A stretch of DNA of 64,000 nucleotides, from positions 375,716,189-375,780,188 of the forward strand of contig NC_057798.1 of NCBI RefSeq assembly GCF_018294505.1, given 5' to 3'. The position numbers were made by a program, and so were the translations under genes. Below, piece after piece: positions 41,437 through 53,675 of this stretch. The notes below the pieces were generated by a model. It was not told the DNA's origin. It saw nothing but the letters and a program-made list of their open reading frames with translations, and made no database searches. The stretch comes from Triticum aestivum (Eukaryota; Streptophyta; Magnoliopsida; Poales; Poaceae). Position 1 is the stretch's first letter. Every line of letters begins with the position of its first letter.

Positions 41437-44024
41437 CTGTGATCTGAATTTTGTCACCCAGTTTTGAGTCACACAAGAAGTTACTGCAGATACCCTTCTT
41501 TGAAGGATCTTCTTTTCCAGTTTCAGGATCATAATAAACAGCACGGCACACACAAAGACTAGCAGTCCTTCCATCAAAAGAATCACCATACCTAGTAGAC
41601 GCAATAGAATAGAGTCGGACGGTATTTGGGGCCCCAGGTTTCTTTGGGTTCTCTCCCTGGAAATGCACAAAAGGCTGAGAGAGCAACAAAGATATGGGAC
41701 AAAAGGAATTGAACATAAGACAGGAACTGATCTTTAGTTGCTCATTAGCTAACTGATAACTAATCACCAAGAATGATCAACATGTTTCTTCCCTTTTTAT
41801 AAAATGTTTTATCAGCAAGGATCTATATACTTTCTTTTAACAACAATTGTTATATTGTGAGCAACCCAAGAATCATAAGCACTAGATTTTGCAGCCCAAG
41901 ACTCGGAAATAGAAGATTTTGCATTTACAGATTTATCCACCATTCAACATCACATATATGAAGAATCTCTTATACTAGAAGGGCTGGACGCGCTTTGCTG
42001 CGTCGTTGGTGTTGTTGGGTTTTCATAATTTTTCTACTCTCACTATTTCAAAATATAAGGTGTACTGGTTTTTCGAAAAGTCAAACCTCTTTAAGTTTGA
42101 CCTTTTTTGTAGAGAAATATATCAATATCCATAATAACAAACTGGTACCATTAGATTCATCATGAAATGAATTTCCATATTTCATTTATTTAGTATTGTG
42201 GATGTCGATGTTTTTGGTTGTCGATTGATTTGAAAAATCATTAACCAGTCAAAATTGTGAACCAAATCCAAAATTGAATACCTGAATCGAATGAGGGAGC
42301 TCCAAAATTAGGGAGTATAATAGATTAAAAGAATTGAATGAGAGAGTTCCTTGATAAAAAAAATTGATCCGGTCAAAATCAGGTGACCCAATTCTAAATT
42401 GAAGACCTCAATTGAATGTGAGAGCTCCAAAATTAGGGAGCACAGTGTATTTATAGATGTAGAAATGATGGTTTAAATTTCTGACCCTTCTTAATATTTG
42501 CTTTTACTTTTTTTTCAAAGGGTTGAAGGGAGCCACGGGGCAGCGGTAAAGTTGTTGCCCTTCTCCGGACCCTGCGCAAGCAGGAGCTACGTGCACCAGG
42601 CTGCCCTTTTTATTTTTTCAAAGGGTTGGATTCTAGAACTGCAGACAATTAATGATCAACATTCACTAGCGATCAAGTAAAGGAAAAAAAAGTAGTGAAA
42701 GCGATATTAGTATGAAGGATCAAGAATGATACATTATCTTGGGCAATCATAAGGCGTGGGGTGGAGGGGGATACTTACTGGAGGAATGACACCATAACTT
42801 TGTCCTTCCCAGTATGGGACATTACCACCATGGTCAATGACAAAGTGACATGTTTCACCAGGAGTTTTAGGACCTACAATTCTCTCAACGGAGACAATTG
42901 AGGCTGTGTAGGGTCCCTTTGGTTTGTACAAGTTGAGGGGTGGCTCCTTTGTATTCTCCAGCTCCAGAGGTTTAATAGCAACTTTACATTTACTTTTGCT
43001 TGCTTGTTGCACGGACATGCAAAAGACCTTCTTCGTATGTCTTGGTTGCAGGGTCTTGTTTTCCCATGCTAATTTTCCAGTCCATGACTTATTGCAGGAG
43101 TTATTACCCTGAACAATAACAAGTAAATCATGTACAAAAATACAGTACTACGGATGATAGAAACTTAGGGTCCAATAACCCCTAAGCTAAGGAGAATCAA
43201 ATGCTGAATGTTTGCCTGTAAAGCCCAACACCAATTCCTAGGTCCTAGAGACATGAAAGAATTATAGCCTAGGAATGTTTTCGAAAAGGAAGTGATGTGC
43301 ATGTTGCGTGAGCATTTCTTAGTAATAATTCTGATAAGAAACTACGGCATACAAAAAATGTGCATGTCACTAGTTCATATAGCACATATTTCCCAGGTGT
43401 GAGTCTAATTTGTACTTCATTTGGGAAAAATAAGTCATATCCCGCCTAACCTAAAAATATATAGCACCTATCTCCCATTGTATTGGCGGTAACCGATGAC
43501 TGACATCTGTTTGGCGGTAACTTTCCAATGCTGAGCGGGATATAGTTGCGAAGTAAGCAATGGAGATGCCAACTAAGTCAGGCAAAGATATGATCGAGAA
43601 AACTCTAAGCCGCATAGAGCTGCTGGCAATGACACATTTCGCTTCAAGTCCCTAAACAGTTCAACTAGCAGGGTGCTCTATCTGCTGGTTTCCAAAAAAA
43701 AAAGGTTCTTGAGCAGTTTAGAATTTTGCCTTTCGGAACTAATTATTCTACAGTGCCAACGCAGATAGAACTAGGAGATTCCTCATCGATACCACCCGAA
43801 TGGGAGCAACATTAAACCTCAGACAGTTCAGACTAACCACGCACCTTGAGCGAAGAACAACTCCTGTAGTGGCGACCATCCGAACCAATCGGCGCCACGG
43901 CAGCCACCTACAAGGCACCAGGAAAGCAGACGAAGCTTAGGGGCACAGCGAACGGGGAAGCCGCGCGCACGCGGAGGGTGTAAGACTAGAGCGCGCGTAC
44001 CTGGGCTCCTAGGGCGGAAGCCAT
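41437..44024 (-). pseudogene. FNR: Root-type ferredoxin-NADP+ reductase, 5' half only
   Basis: Four exons on the minus strand: 44024-44001 (MASALGAQ), 43907-43845, 43108-42779, 41656-41437, all with GT-AG borders and agreeing phases, 212 codons. The family transfers electrons between ferredoxin and NADP(H) in plastids; root-type enzymes run towards reduced ferredoxin. Exons 1-2 and the start of exon 3 give the transit peptide. The FAD domain shows RLYSIAS and GICSNFLC, the FAD-binding motifs. The frame then meets a donor site (GTATGC) and no later exon was found down to 35600, so the NADP-binding domain (about 165 residues) is missing. A Cys occupies a normally basic position in the SLCV-x-RAVYYD segment. 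Most likely this is a gene fragment. A distant 3' part beyond other insertions cannot be excluded, but everything on that side to 35600 is transposons or another gene. Confidence 0.8.
42035..42235. mobile_element. Truncated Stowaway-like MITE in an intron
   Basis: Starts TACTCTCACTATTTCAAAATA and continues with AAGTCAAACCTCTTTAAGTTTGACC, a known Stowaway-type interior. The matching right end is not seen. It lies in the intron between exons 3 and 4 of the reductase fragment. Confidence 0.45.
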
Positions 44025-44559
44025 GGCCGATCGCTCACGTGCTTGCGGAGGAGTTCGCTAGGGTTTTGAAATTTGATCTGCGGAAGCGACGGGGGGAGAA
44101 AAGAAAGGGACACGAGTGTGGAAGTTTGGAGAAGAGTAGAGAAGCAGAGGCCGCTATCGGGGTAAACGGCAACTTTGTTCTGTTCCGCACTGCGTACCAC
44201 AGTTGAGAGAGGATTTTTAGAGCACGGGTGCACCTTATGTTAAACAGTTTATTAAAAAAACAACTTTAAAGTTTCAAAAATATCAGAAAATAATTCTACA
44301 TGATTATATGGCTGTATATTACAAATGTATAAAGTTTGATAATGAAATAAGTAAACATGTTGCATTGTCCAATCTTTTCGAAATCACGCTTTTATCATTT
44401 TTGGGTAACTCACATGATTATTTATTTCATCATCAGGATTTGCACATGTGTGCTATACATCCATACGAACATGTTAACTTTTTCTCGGATTTTTTGAACA
44501 AGACACTATTTTGACACTATTTGAAATATAGGCCACTATAGCTCCGTGCTGCCTTTTAT
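44025..44559. promoter_or_regulatory. Upstream region of the reductase fragment
   Basis: Minus-strand promoter side. The first 200 bases (44025-44230) are GC-balanced leader-like DNA; beyond 44235 the sequence becomes AT-rich and looks repeat-derived. No TATA box is clear. Confidence 0.3.
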
Positions 44560-45040
44560 ATTTTTTGGGCGCTACTTTGCACTGGTCGATTGGCCTACCG
44601 TCGGTCCAGCTCGGCAATGTACATGTACGATATCAGCATGTGTACCCCCCCCCCCCCCCCCCCCCCCCCCGCGCAAACTTTCTCATCAATACATGTACGA
44701 TATCAGCATGTGTACCCCCTCCTCCGTTCTTTTTAGTCTGCATATAAGATTTGGTCAAAATCAAACTTTGTTAACTTTGACTAAGTTTATAGAAAAGAAT
44801 ATCATATAATTTTCATACCATATAGCTTTAGTATTGTAGATGTTGATATTTTTTTCTATAAAGTTGGTCAAACTTTACTAGGTTTGACTTTGACCAAATC
44901 TTATATGCAGACTAAAAGAAATGGAGGGAGTATATTTTTTGGGCGCTACTTTGCACTCATCGATTGGCCTGCTGTCGGTCCAACTAAGCAATGTACATGT
45001 ACGATATCAGCATGTGTATCCCCCCCCCCCCCGCGCAAAC
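44560..45040. repeat. Tandem duplication split by a MITE, with C tracts
   Basis: A block that starts TTTTTTGGGCGCTACTTTGC and ends with ACGATATCAGCATGTGTA plus a C run and CGCGCAAAC occurs at about 44560-44681 and again at about 44934-45040. The end of the block (TACATGTACGATATCAGCATGTGTA-type) occurs a third time at 44690-44714. A Stowaway-type MITE (44713-44932) sits between the copies. The C runs (44647-44671 and 45020-45032) differ in length. Confidence 0.7.
44713..44932. mobile_element. Stowaway MITE inside the tandem duplication
   Basis: 220 bases from TACCCCCTCCTCCGTTCTTT to AAAGAAATGGAGGGAGTA with TA at both ends. The inner parts (TGCATATAAGATTTGGTCAAA and its inverted copy) identify a long-armed Stowaway type found in Triticeae. 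Confidence 0.75.
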
Positions 45041-45351
45041 ATACATCCTTGTTCTTTCTCGCTCGCAATAGTTGTCGCGGGGTCACCGGCTCGTGGCCCC
45101 CTGGCCTCCCACCGCCTACACCATGGTTGCTCGTAAGGGCGGCTCGACGGTTTCAACTCCGGTGCTCGCTTGGTCCGCCCTATTGTCGCAAATCGAGTTG
45201 TCGGTCCCAGCAAATTGTCGCCCATGTAGCATCGGCTTGTGCGGGTTCCAGCGTTCGTGCCCAGCGATTCTAGCAATTTTCATGACTGGTTGTAGCATCC
45301 ACCACCACCGGTTCCATCCACCCGACGATCCTGTCAACCTCAATGGGCGGT
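45041..45351. other. Host DNA around the Gypsy solo LTR, left part
   Basis: Together with 46862-47020 this forms one stretch with several TTGTAGCAT/TTGCAAT words, probably an older DNA transposon. No gene recognised. Confidence 0.3.
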
Positions 45352-46861
45352 TGATACGTCTCCGTCGTATCTATAAATTTTTATTGTTTCATGCCAATAT
45401 TCTACAACATTCATATACTTTTGGGCTTTGGCAACATTTTATATTATTTTTAGGACTAACATAATAGTCTAGTGCCCAGTGTCAATTCCTGTTTGTTGCA
45501 TGTTTCTTCTTTCGCAGAATATCCATATCAAACGAAGTCCAAACGCGATAAAAATTTACGGAGATTTATTTTGGAATATATGTGATTTTTTGGAGGTGGA
45601 TCGACGCAAACGGAGGCCCACAGGCTCCACTAGGCACCAAGCCATGACCTCCACACCCCCCAGGAGCACGGTGATGCCTAGTGGGCACACCGTAAGTCGG
45701 TTGGGGCTCTTCTTCGGCCACAAGGAAGCTTATATCTGGAAAAAAAACGTGTAAAAATTTCAGCCCAATCAGAGTTACGGATTGCCGGGAATTCAAGAAA
45801 CGGTTTTCGGCCAGAAAACAGGAACGCGAAACAGAAGAGAACACACAGAGAGATCCAATCTCGAAGGGGCTCCTGCCCCTCCGCCGCCATGGCGGCCATG
45901 GACCAGAGGGGGAACTCTCCTCCCATCTAGGGGGAGGCCAAGGAAGAAGAAGAAGGAGGGGGCTCTCTCCCCCTCTCTGCCGGTGGCGCCAGAACATCGC
46001 CCAGGCAATCATCGTGACGGCGATCTACACCAACAACTTCGTCGCCGTCATCACCAACTCTCTCCCCCTCTATACAGCGGCGTAACACATCTTCTTCCCG
46101 TTGTAATCTCTACTTAAACATGGTGCTTAATGTATATATTATTATCCAATGATGTATGGCTATTCTATGGTGTTTGAGTAGATTCATTTTGTCCTATGGG
46201 TTGATTGATGACCGCGATTGGTTTGAGTTGTATGTTTTATTTTGGTGATATCCTATAGTTCCCTCCATGTCGCGCAAGCGTGAGGGATCCCCGTTGTAGG
46301 GTGTTTCAATACGTTCATGATTCGCTTATAGTGGATGGCGAGAGTGACAGAAGCTTATACCTGAGTAAGGGGGTTGTAGCGTATGGGAGTAAAGAGGACT
46401 TGATACCTAATGCTATGGTTGGGTTTTACCTTAATGATATTTGGTTGTTGCGGATGCTTGCTAGAATTCCAATCATAAGTGCATATGATCCAAGTATGGA
46501 AAGTATGTTAAATCATGCCTCTCCCTCATATAAAATTGCAATAATAATTACCGGTATAGTTATCGATTGTCTATGGACAAAATACTTCTCTTGTGTTATA
46601 AAAATCTTTCTACTAAACAACTAACTATTATTATCTCGCAAAGTACTCCTTTTTTGTTCTTGCAAAGTAGTTCTAGCATCACACCTACAGAATAGTTTCA
46701 TACTTGTTCTAGGTAAAGCAAACGCTAAGTGTGCGTAGAGTTGTATCGGTGGTCGATAGAACTTGAAGGGAATATAAATCCTACCTTTAGCTCCTCATTG
46801 CGTTCGACACTCTTATTTAGCGAAAAAGCTACAGTTGATCCCCTATACTTGTGGGTTATCA
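45352..46861 (+). repeat. Gypsy solo LTR with perfect target duplication
   Basis: 1510 bases from TGATACGTCTCCGTCGTATC to ACTTGTGGGTTATCA. The five bases gcggt flank it on both sides (45347-45351 and 46862-46866). No internal region is attached, so the copy is the product of recombination between the two LTRs of a former element. It ends like the LTR at 5858-11833. Confidence 0.85.
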
Positions 46862-47020
46862 GCGGTCCGAGAAATCTCAACATGTCGGGCCCTATCCCAG
46901 CACCACCGCCTACGACATTACAGCTCGCGGTGTCGTCGGTCACCGCATTTGCGGTCGCCGGTCCCAGCATTCTTGCAATCCGCACTTCCCTGTCGCAGCA
47001 TCATTGCATGCCTATCATAG
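46862..47020. other. Host DNA around the Gypsy solo LTR, right part
   Basis: Short continuation of 45041-45351 up to the WIS/BARE-like LTR. No gene recognised. Confidence 0.3.
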
Positions 47021-47970
47021 TGAAAGAAATATGCCCTAGAGGCAATAATAAAGTTGTTATCTTATATTTCCTTAGTCAGGATAAAGGTTTATTATTAATG
47101 CTAGAATTGTATGATCGGAAACCTTAATACATGTGTGAATACATAAACAAACAACGTGTCCCTAGTGAGCCTCTATTAGACTAGCTCGTTGATCAAAGAT
47201 GGTTAAGGTTTCGTAACCACGGACATGAGTTATCATTTGATAACGGGATCACATCATTAGGAGAATAATGTGATGGACAAGACCCATCTGTTAGCTTAGC
47301 ATAATGATCGTTCAGTTTTATTGCTATTGCTTTCTTCATGTTAAATACATATTCCTTCGACTATAAGATTATGCAACTCCCGGATACCGGAGCAATGCCT
47401 TATGTGCTATCAAATGTCACAAACGTAACTCAGCGATTATAAAGATGCTCTACAGGTATCTCCAAAGGTGTTTGTTGAGTTGGCATAGATCGATATTAGG
47501 ATTTGACACTCCGAGTATCGCAGAGGTATCTCTGGGCCCTCTTAGTAATACACATCATAAGCTTGCAAGCAAACGACTAAGGAGTTAGTCATGAGGTGAT
47601 GTATTACGGAACGAGTAAAGAGACTTGCCGGTAATGAGATTGAACTAGGCATGAATATACCGATGATCGAATCTCGGGCAAGTAACATACCGATGGATAA
47701 AGGGAATTACGTATGTTGTCATAACGGTTCGACCGATAAAGATCTTCGTAGAATATGTAGGAGCCAATATGGGCATCCAGGTTCCGCTATTGGTTATTGA
47801 CCGGAGAGGTGTCTCGGTCATGTCTACATAGTTCTCGAACCCGTAGGGTCCGCACGCTTAATGTTCGATGACGATATAGTATTATATGAGTTATTTGATT
47901 TGGTGACCGAATGTTGTTCGGAGTCCCGGATGAGATCACGGACATGACGAGGAGTCTAGAAATGGTCGAG

Positions 47971-47973
<3 letters not shown>

Positions 47974-48020
<47 letters not shown>
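47974..48020. repeat. (TA)n microsatellite
   Basis: About 47 bases of TA repeat inside the WIS/BARE-like LTR, at the place where relatives have a short TATATA. Confidence 0.95.
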
Positions 48021-48022
<2 letters not shown>

Positions 48023-48712
48023 CAACGGTATTCGGACACGGAAGTGTTTCGGAGATCCTGGGTACATATCAGGTCACCGGAAGGGGTTCCGGGCACCCTC
48101 GGTAAAAGATATGGGCCTTATGGGCCAAGAGGGGAAAGGGCACCAGCCACAAGGGGATGGTGCCCCCTCCCTCCCATATGGGCCGGCCTAAGGAGGGGAA
48201 GGTAAGGGGAGAAGGGAAAGGAAAGTGTGGATTAGGATTCCCACTTCCTCCCCCCCCTCTTTCCTTCTCCCTCGGTTAAATATGACAGGGGGCGCCACTT
48301 GGGGAGGACCCCAAGTAGGATTCGGCCTACTTGGGGCGCCACTTGGGGAGGACCCCAAGTAGGATTTGTCCTACTTGGGGCGCCTCCTGGCAGCCTACCC
48401 TCTCCCTCCCACCTATATATATGTGGGGGGCACCCTAGCACACCCCAGACAATTGCCTAGCCATGTGCGGCGCCCCCCCCCCTCCATCGTTTACACCCCC
48501 GATCATATTCTCATAGTGCTTAGGCGAAGCCCTGTGGAGATTACTTCACCGTCACCACGCCGTCGTGCTGAAGGAACTCATCTACTACCTCGAAGTCTTG
48601 CTAGATCAAGAAGGCGAGGGACGTCACCGAGTTGAACGTGTGCAGAACGCGGAGGTGCCATGCGTTCGGTACTTGATCGGTTGGAGCGCAAAAAAGTTCG
48701 ACTACATCAACA

Positions 48713-50473
48713 TGTTGGAAATATGCCCTAGAGGCAATAATAAATTAGTTATTATTATTATATTTCCTTGTTCATGATAATCGTTTATTATCCATGCTAC
48801 AATTGTATTGATAGGAAACTCAGATACATGTGTGGGTACATAGACAACACCATGTCCCTAGTAAGCCTCTAGTTGACTAGCTCGTTGATCAATAGATGGT
48901 TACAGTTTCCTGACCATGGACATTGGATGTCGTTGATAACGGGATCACATCATTAGCAGAATGATGTGATGGACAAGACCCAATCCTAAGCCTAGCACAA
49001 AGATCGTGTAGTTCGTATGCTAAAGCTTTTCTAATGTCAAGTATTTTTTCCTTAGACCATGAGATTGTGCAACTCCCGGATACCGTAGGAATGCTTTGGG
49101 TGTACCAAACATCACAACATAACTGGGTGGCTATAAAGGTGCACTACAGGTATCTCCGAAAGTGTCTGTTGGGTTGGCACAAATCGAGACTGGGATTTGT
49201 CACTCCGTGTAAACGGAGAGGTATCTCTAGGCCCACTCGGTAGGACATCATCATAATGTGCACAATGTGACCAAGGGGTTGATCACGGGATGATGTGTTA
49301 CGGGACAAGTAAAGAGACTTGCCGGTAACGAGATTGAACAAGGTATCGGTATACCGACATCGAATCTCGGGCAAGTACTATACCGCTAGACAAAGGGAAT
49401 TGTATACGGGATCGATTGAGTCCTTGACATCATGGTTCATCCGATGAGATCATCGTGGAACATGTGGGAGCCAACATGGGTATCCAGATCCTGCTGTTGG
49501 TTATTGACCGGAGAACGTCTCGGTCATGTCTGCATGGTTCCCGAACCCGTAGGGTCTACACACTTAAGGTTCGATGATGCTAGGGTTATAAAGGAAGTTT
49601 GTATGTGGTTTAGCGAATGTTGCTCGGAGTCTCGGATGAGATCCCGGACGTCACGAGGAGTTCCGGAATGTTCCGGAGGTAAAGATTTATATATGGGAAG
49701 TCCTGTTTTGGTCACCAGAAAAGTTTCGGGTTTTATCGATAACGTACCGGGACCACCGGGAGGGTCCCGGGGGTCCACCAAGTGGGGCCACCATCCCTGG
49801 AGGGCTGCATGGGCCAAGTGTGGGAGGGGACCAGCCCCAGGTGGGCTGGTGCACCCCCCACAAGGGCCCAAGGCGCCTAGGGTTTGGGGGAGGGGGCGCA
49901 CCCACCTAACTTGGGGGGCAAGTTTCTCCTCTTCCCCCCCTTGGCCGCACCCTAGATGGGTTTGGGCTGGCCGCCGCCCCTAGGGGTGGAACCCTAGGTG
50001 GGGGCGCAGCCCTCCCTCTCCCCCTATATATACTTGAGGGTTTTGGGGCTGCAGATAGATGAGTTTGACCTCTCCCTGGCGCAGCCCTGCCTCTCTCCCT
50101 TCTCCACTCCCGCGGTGCTTGGCGAAGCCCTGCAGGATTGCCACGCTCCTCCATCACCACCACGCCGTTGTGCTGCTGCTGGATGGAGTCTTCCTCAACC
50201 TCTCCCTCTCTCCTTGCTGGATCAAGGCATGGGAGACGTCACCGGGCTGTACGTGTGTTGAACGCGGAGGTGCCATCCGTTCGGCACTAGGATCTCCGGT
50301 GATTTGGATCACGACGAGTACGACTCCTTCAACCCTGTTCTCTTGAACGCTTCCGCTTAGAGATCTACAAGGGTATGTAGATGCACTCTCCTTCCCCTCG
50401 TTGCTGGTTTCTCCATAGATAGATCTTGGTGACACGTATGAATTTTTTTGAATTTCTGCTACGTTACCCAACA
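48713..50473 (+). repeat. Angela-like Copia solo LTR
   Basis: 1761 bases from TGTTGGAAATATGCCC to CGTTACCCAACA, inserted inside the LTR of the WIS/BARE-like element. The flanks are caaca (48708-48712) and caacc (50474-50478), matching at four of five bases. It is very similar to the LTR at 53676-55422 and less similar to the LTR pair of the complete Copia element. Confidence 0.82.
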
Positions 50474-51842
50474 CAACCGCGTTGTGAAACTCTTTCGCTT
50501 ACGGTCTATGAGGGTACGTAGACACTCTCCCTCTCTTTGCTATGCATCTCCTTGATAGATCTTGCGTGTGAGTAGAATTTTTTTGTTTTCCATGCAACAT
50601 AACCCAACAGTGGCATCATGAGCCAGGTCTATGCGTAGATGATATGCACGAGTAGAACACAAAGAGTTGTGGGCGGTGATGGTCATACTGCTTAGCACCA
50701 ACGTCTTATTTTGATTCGGCGGTATTGTGGGATGAAGCGGCCCGGACCAACCTTAATGTCCATGCACATGAGACTAGTCCCATCGACAGACATGCAACTA
50801 GTTTTGCATAAAGGTGGCTGGCGGGTGTCTGTTTCTCCTACTTTAGTTGAATTGAATTTGACTACAGCCAGTCCTTGAAGAAGGTTAAAACAACAAACTT
50901 GATGAAACACTGTTGTGGTTTTTGCCATAGGTAAGAACAGTTCTTTCTAGAAGCCCGTAGCAGCCACGTAAAACTTGCAACAACAAAGTAGAGGACGTTT
51001 AACTTGTTTTTGTAGGGCATGTTGTGATGTGATATGATTAAGACATGATGTGATATACGTTATTGTATGAGATGATCATGTTTTGTAAGTTATCGGCAAC
51101 CGGCAGGAGCCTTATGGTTGTCTCTTTATTGTATGAAATGCAAACACCATGTAATTGCTTTACTTTATCACTATGCGTTAGCGATAGTTGTAGAAGCAAT
51201 AGTTGGCGAGATGACCATATGCAATGATGGAGATCAAGGTGTCAAGCCGGTGACGATGGAGATCATGACGATGCTTTGGAGTTGGAGATCAAAAGCACAA
51301 GATGACGATGGCCATATCATGTCATATATTTTGATTGCATGTGATATTTATCTTATATGCATCTTATTTTGCTTAGAACGACGGTAGCATTATAAGATGA
51401 TCCCTTCACTAAATTTCAAGGATAAAAGTGTTCTCCCTGAGTATGCACTGTTGCTACAGTTCGTCATTTCGAGACACCACGTGATGATCGGGTGCGGTAC
51501 ACTCTACGTTCACATACAACGGGTGTAGGAAAATTTTACACATGCAGAATACTTGGGTTAAACTTGACAAGGCTAGCATGTACAACCGCGGCCTCGGAAC
51601 ACTGGAGACCGAAAATCGAACGTGAATCATATAGTAGATATGATCAACACAAAGATGTTCACCATTGATGACTACCCCATCTCACGTGATGATCGGACAT
51701 GGGTTAGTTGATTTGGATCAGGTATCACTTAGATGACTTGAGGGATGTCTATTTAAGTGGGAGTTCTTAAGTAATTTGATTAATTAAACTTAATTTATCA
51801 TGAACTTAGTCTTATAGTTTTGCATATCTATGTTGTAGATCA

Positions 51843-52015
51843 ATGGCCCGAGCTTTCCTCTGAATTTTAATGTGTTCCTAGAGAAAGCTAAGTTGAAAAA
51901 TGATGGTAGCAACTACACGGACTGGGTCCGTAATTTGATGATTATCCTCATTGCTGCACAGAAGAATTATGTCCTTGATACACCGCTAGGTGAAAGGCCT
52001 GCTGCTGGAGCAGAT
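51843..52015 (+). pseudogene. Copia gag start, cut by the CACTA element
   Basis: The region starts ATGGCC and then carries gag coding closely parallel to the start of the intact Copia polyprotein (VFLEKAKL-type, then NYTDWVRNL). An early stop follows the first codons (near 51858). The frame ends where the CACTA terminal repeat begins. Confidence 0.6.
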
Positions 52016-52049
52016 CACTACTAGGGAAAACCTTATACACAACATCTTT

Positions 52050-52290
52050 ACAGTAGCGCTGGACAAAACAGGGCGCTACTGCTACTTAGTAGTAGCGTTT
52101 TTAATTAGACCGCGCTACTGCTACTACTTTAGGAGTAGCGCGTTTTGCTAAAGCGCGCTGCTGCTATATTTGTACTGGGCGCAGATGGCTAGCCCCACTT
52201 AGTAGTAGCGTGTATGCCTGACCAACGCTACTGCTACGTCCCTTAGCAGTAGCGCGTATCTCTGAAACGCGCTACTACTTACTTATCCTG
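52050..52290. repeat. CACTA subterminal repeat array
   Basis: About ten AGTAGCG-type units in direct and inverted order, some as GCGCTACTGCTAC, arranged in pairs that can fold. In CACTA elements such arrays bind transposase. Confidence 0.8.
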
Positions 52291-52369
52291 GAGGGTTCGC
52301 TGCACCCTCTAACTCACTCTCCCTCTCACTCGCTCTCGCTCGCGTCGAACGCCGTCGCGCTGCTCCTCG

Positions 52370-52730
52370 CCGAGGTACTCCCTCCTCCCCCCTCCTCCTC
52401 CGGCCGCCCTCCTCCCACCGCCCCTCCCTCCTCCTCCTCCGCTCGCCCCCTCCCTCCTCCTCCTCCGGCCGCCCCTCCACCCCCGCCCCTCCCTCCTCCT
52501 CCTTCGGTCGCCCCCTTCCTCCTCCTCCTCTGTCCGCCCCTCCCCTTCCACCCCCGCCCCTCCCTCCTCCTTCGCCCGCCCCCTCCTCGTCCTCCGGCCG
52601 CCCCTCCCCTTCACCCCCGCCCCCTCCCTCCTCCTCCGGCCACCCCCTCCCCCTCCTCCCCCGCCCCCTCCCTCCTCCGATCCCACCGGCCTCCTCCCCC
52701 TCCTCCTCTCTCCTTCCTCCTCCCTCCATC
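52370..52730. repeat. Pyrimidine-rich low-complexity tract
   Basis: A run of CCTCC-type units with CGGCCGCC inserts, forming imperfect tandem repeats of about 45-60 bases. The open frames on its minus strand are Gly/Arg/Glu-only and are not genes. Confidence 0.8.
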
Positions 52731-53675
52731 TTTTTTTTTCTGTTTTTCATTGTAGTTTTTTACTATTGTATAATGTAGTTTTTTTACTGTTTTTAGTAAG
52801 TGTTTAAAATAATTAGTAAGTAAATTAATAAACTAGTTGAACTAGTTTAGTTTTAGTAAGAACTAGTTGAATTAATAGAACTAATGTATTTTTAGTAAGA
52901 AAATTAATATAACTAGTTGAACTAGTTTATTTTTACAAAGAACTAGTTTATTTCTATTTATAGTAAGTTTATTTTTAGTAAGAACTAGTTGAATTAATAG
53001 AACTAGTTGAACATGTCACATTTGTTGTTATTTTTTTAGTTTAAGCAATTATTCCCGCATCAACGTCGACGATGCCTATCCTGCTTCCTCGTCGTCGATA
53101 CCCGTCGTTCGCTAGAGTTTTAGTTGTATTAGTGATGTTATATGTATGATACTAACCGGGATGTATTAGTGATAACTTATAGGTTTTTGTTTTTGCAGAA
53201 ATCAAGGAGCGCCTCCATCATCCCCACCGTCGTCCCCGTCACCGACCCCCTCCGACCTCGAGGTGAGACCAGCCAAATCTCCATGTCAATATGAGTCCTA
53301 TAAGATATGATGTAGATAAAAACATGTATATCTTGTGTTGCTCAAATAGGATATGTGGTTGCCCAAGTGGCCGGTCATGTTTGCAGGTTACACCTCCGAG
53401 TGGCCTATGTTTTGCCGGAGTGTTGATTAATTTTCGTTCCGGCAAATTTCAGGCGCTCGATATGTCTTGTTTTAGCAAAGGTCATGCCAGAATTTTCCGT
53501 GAATTTTGGCATGACTTGTGCTAGAATATGTAGGAAATATCGAGTGGCCTGGATTTTCTAGAAAGATAATTAAACGATATTTCGGGTTGACTTTAAGACT
53601 GTTGAGGCCGAAGAATCCCGACTGTTGTCGTGGGGGTCGTTTATCCTTCTTCTCCGGGTGCTAGACCTTTGTTAT

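Larger units (their letters stand above)
47021..52015 (+). mobile_element. WIS/BARE-like Copia element, 5' part
   Basis: LTR pieces 47021-48712 and 50474-50609 (about 1.83 kb together) end CCCAACA and are followed by a primer-binding site (TGGCATCATGAGCC from 50611), a long leader, and the first 170 bases of gag (about 51843-52015, recognisable by NYTDWVRN-type coding). A solo LTR interrupts the LTR, and a CACTA element cuts off gag at 52016. The rest lies beyond the window. The LTR begins TGAAAGAAATATGCCC rather than TGTTGGAAATATGCCC. Confidence 0.75.
52016..53675 (+). mobile_element. CACTA transposon, 5' end
   Basis: The terminal CACTACTAGGGAAAACC starts at 52016. Subterminal GTAGCGC/GCGCTAC units are packed in both directions between 52050 and 52290, the usual binding array of CACTA transposases. 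A pyrimidine-rich CCTCC tract (52370-52720), an AT-rich stretch with ACTAGTTGAA repeats (52830-53020) and apparently non-coding DNA follow. No transposase is seen. The element is interrupted at 53676 and its other end is outside the window. Confidence 0.8.

Noticed and set aside
52283..52750. Gly/Arg/Glu-rich open frames on the minus strand
   Set aside because: They are the reverse of a CCTCC low-complexity tract in the CACTA element.
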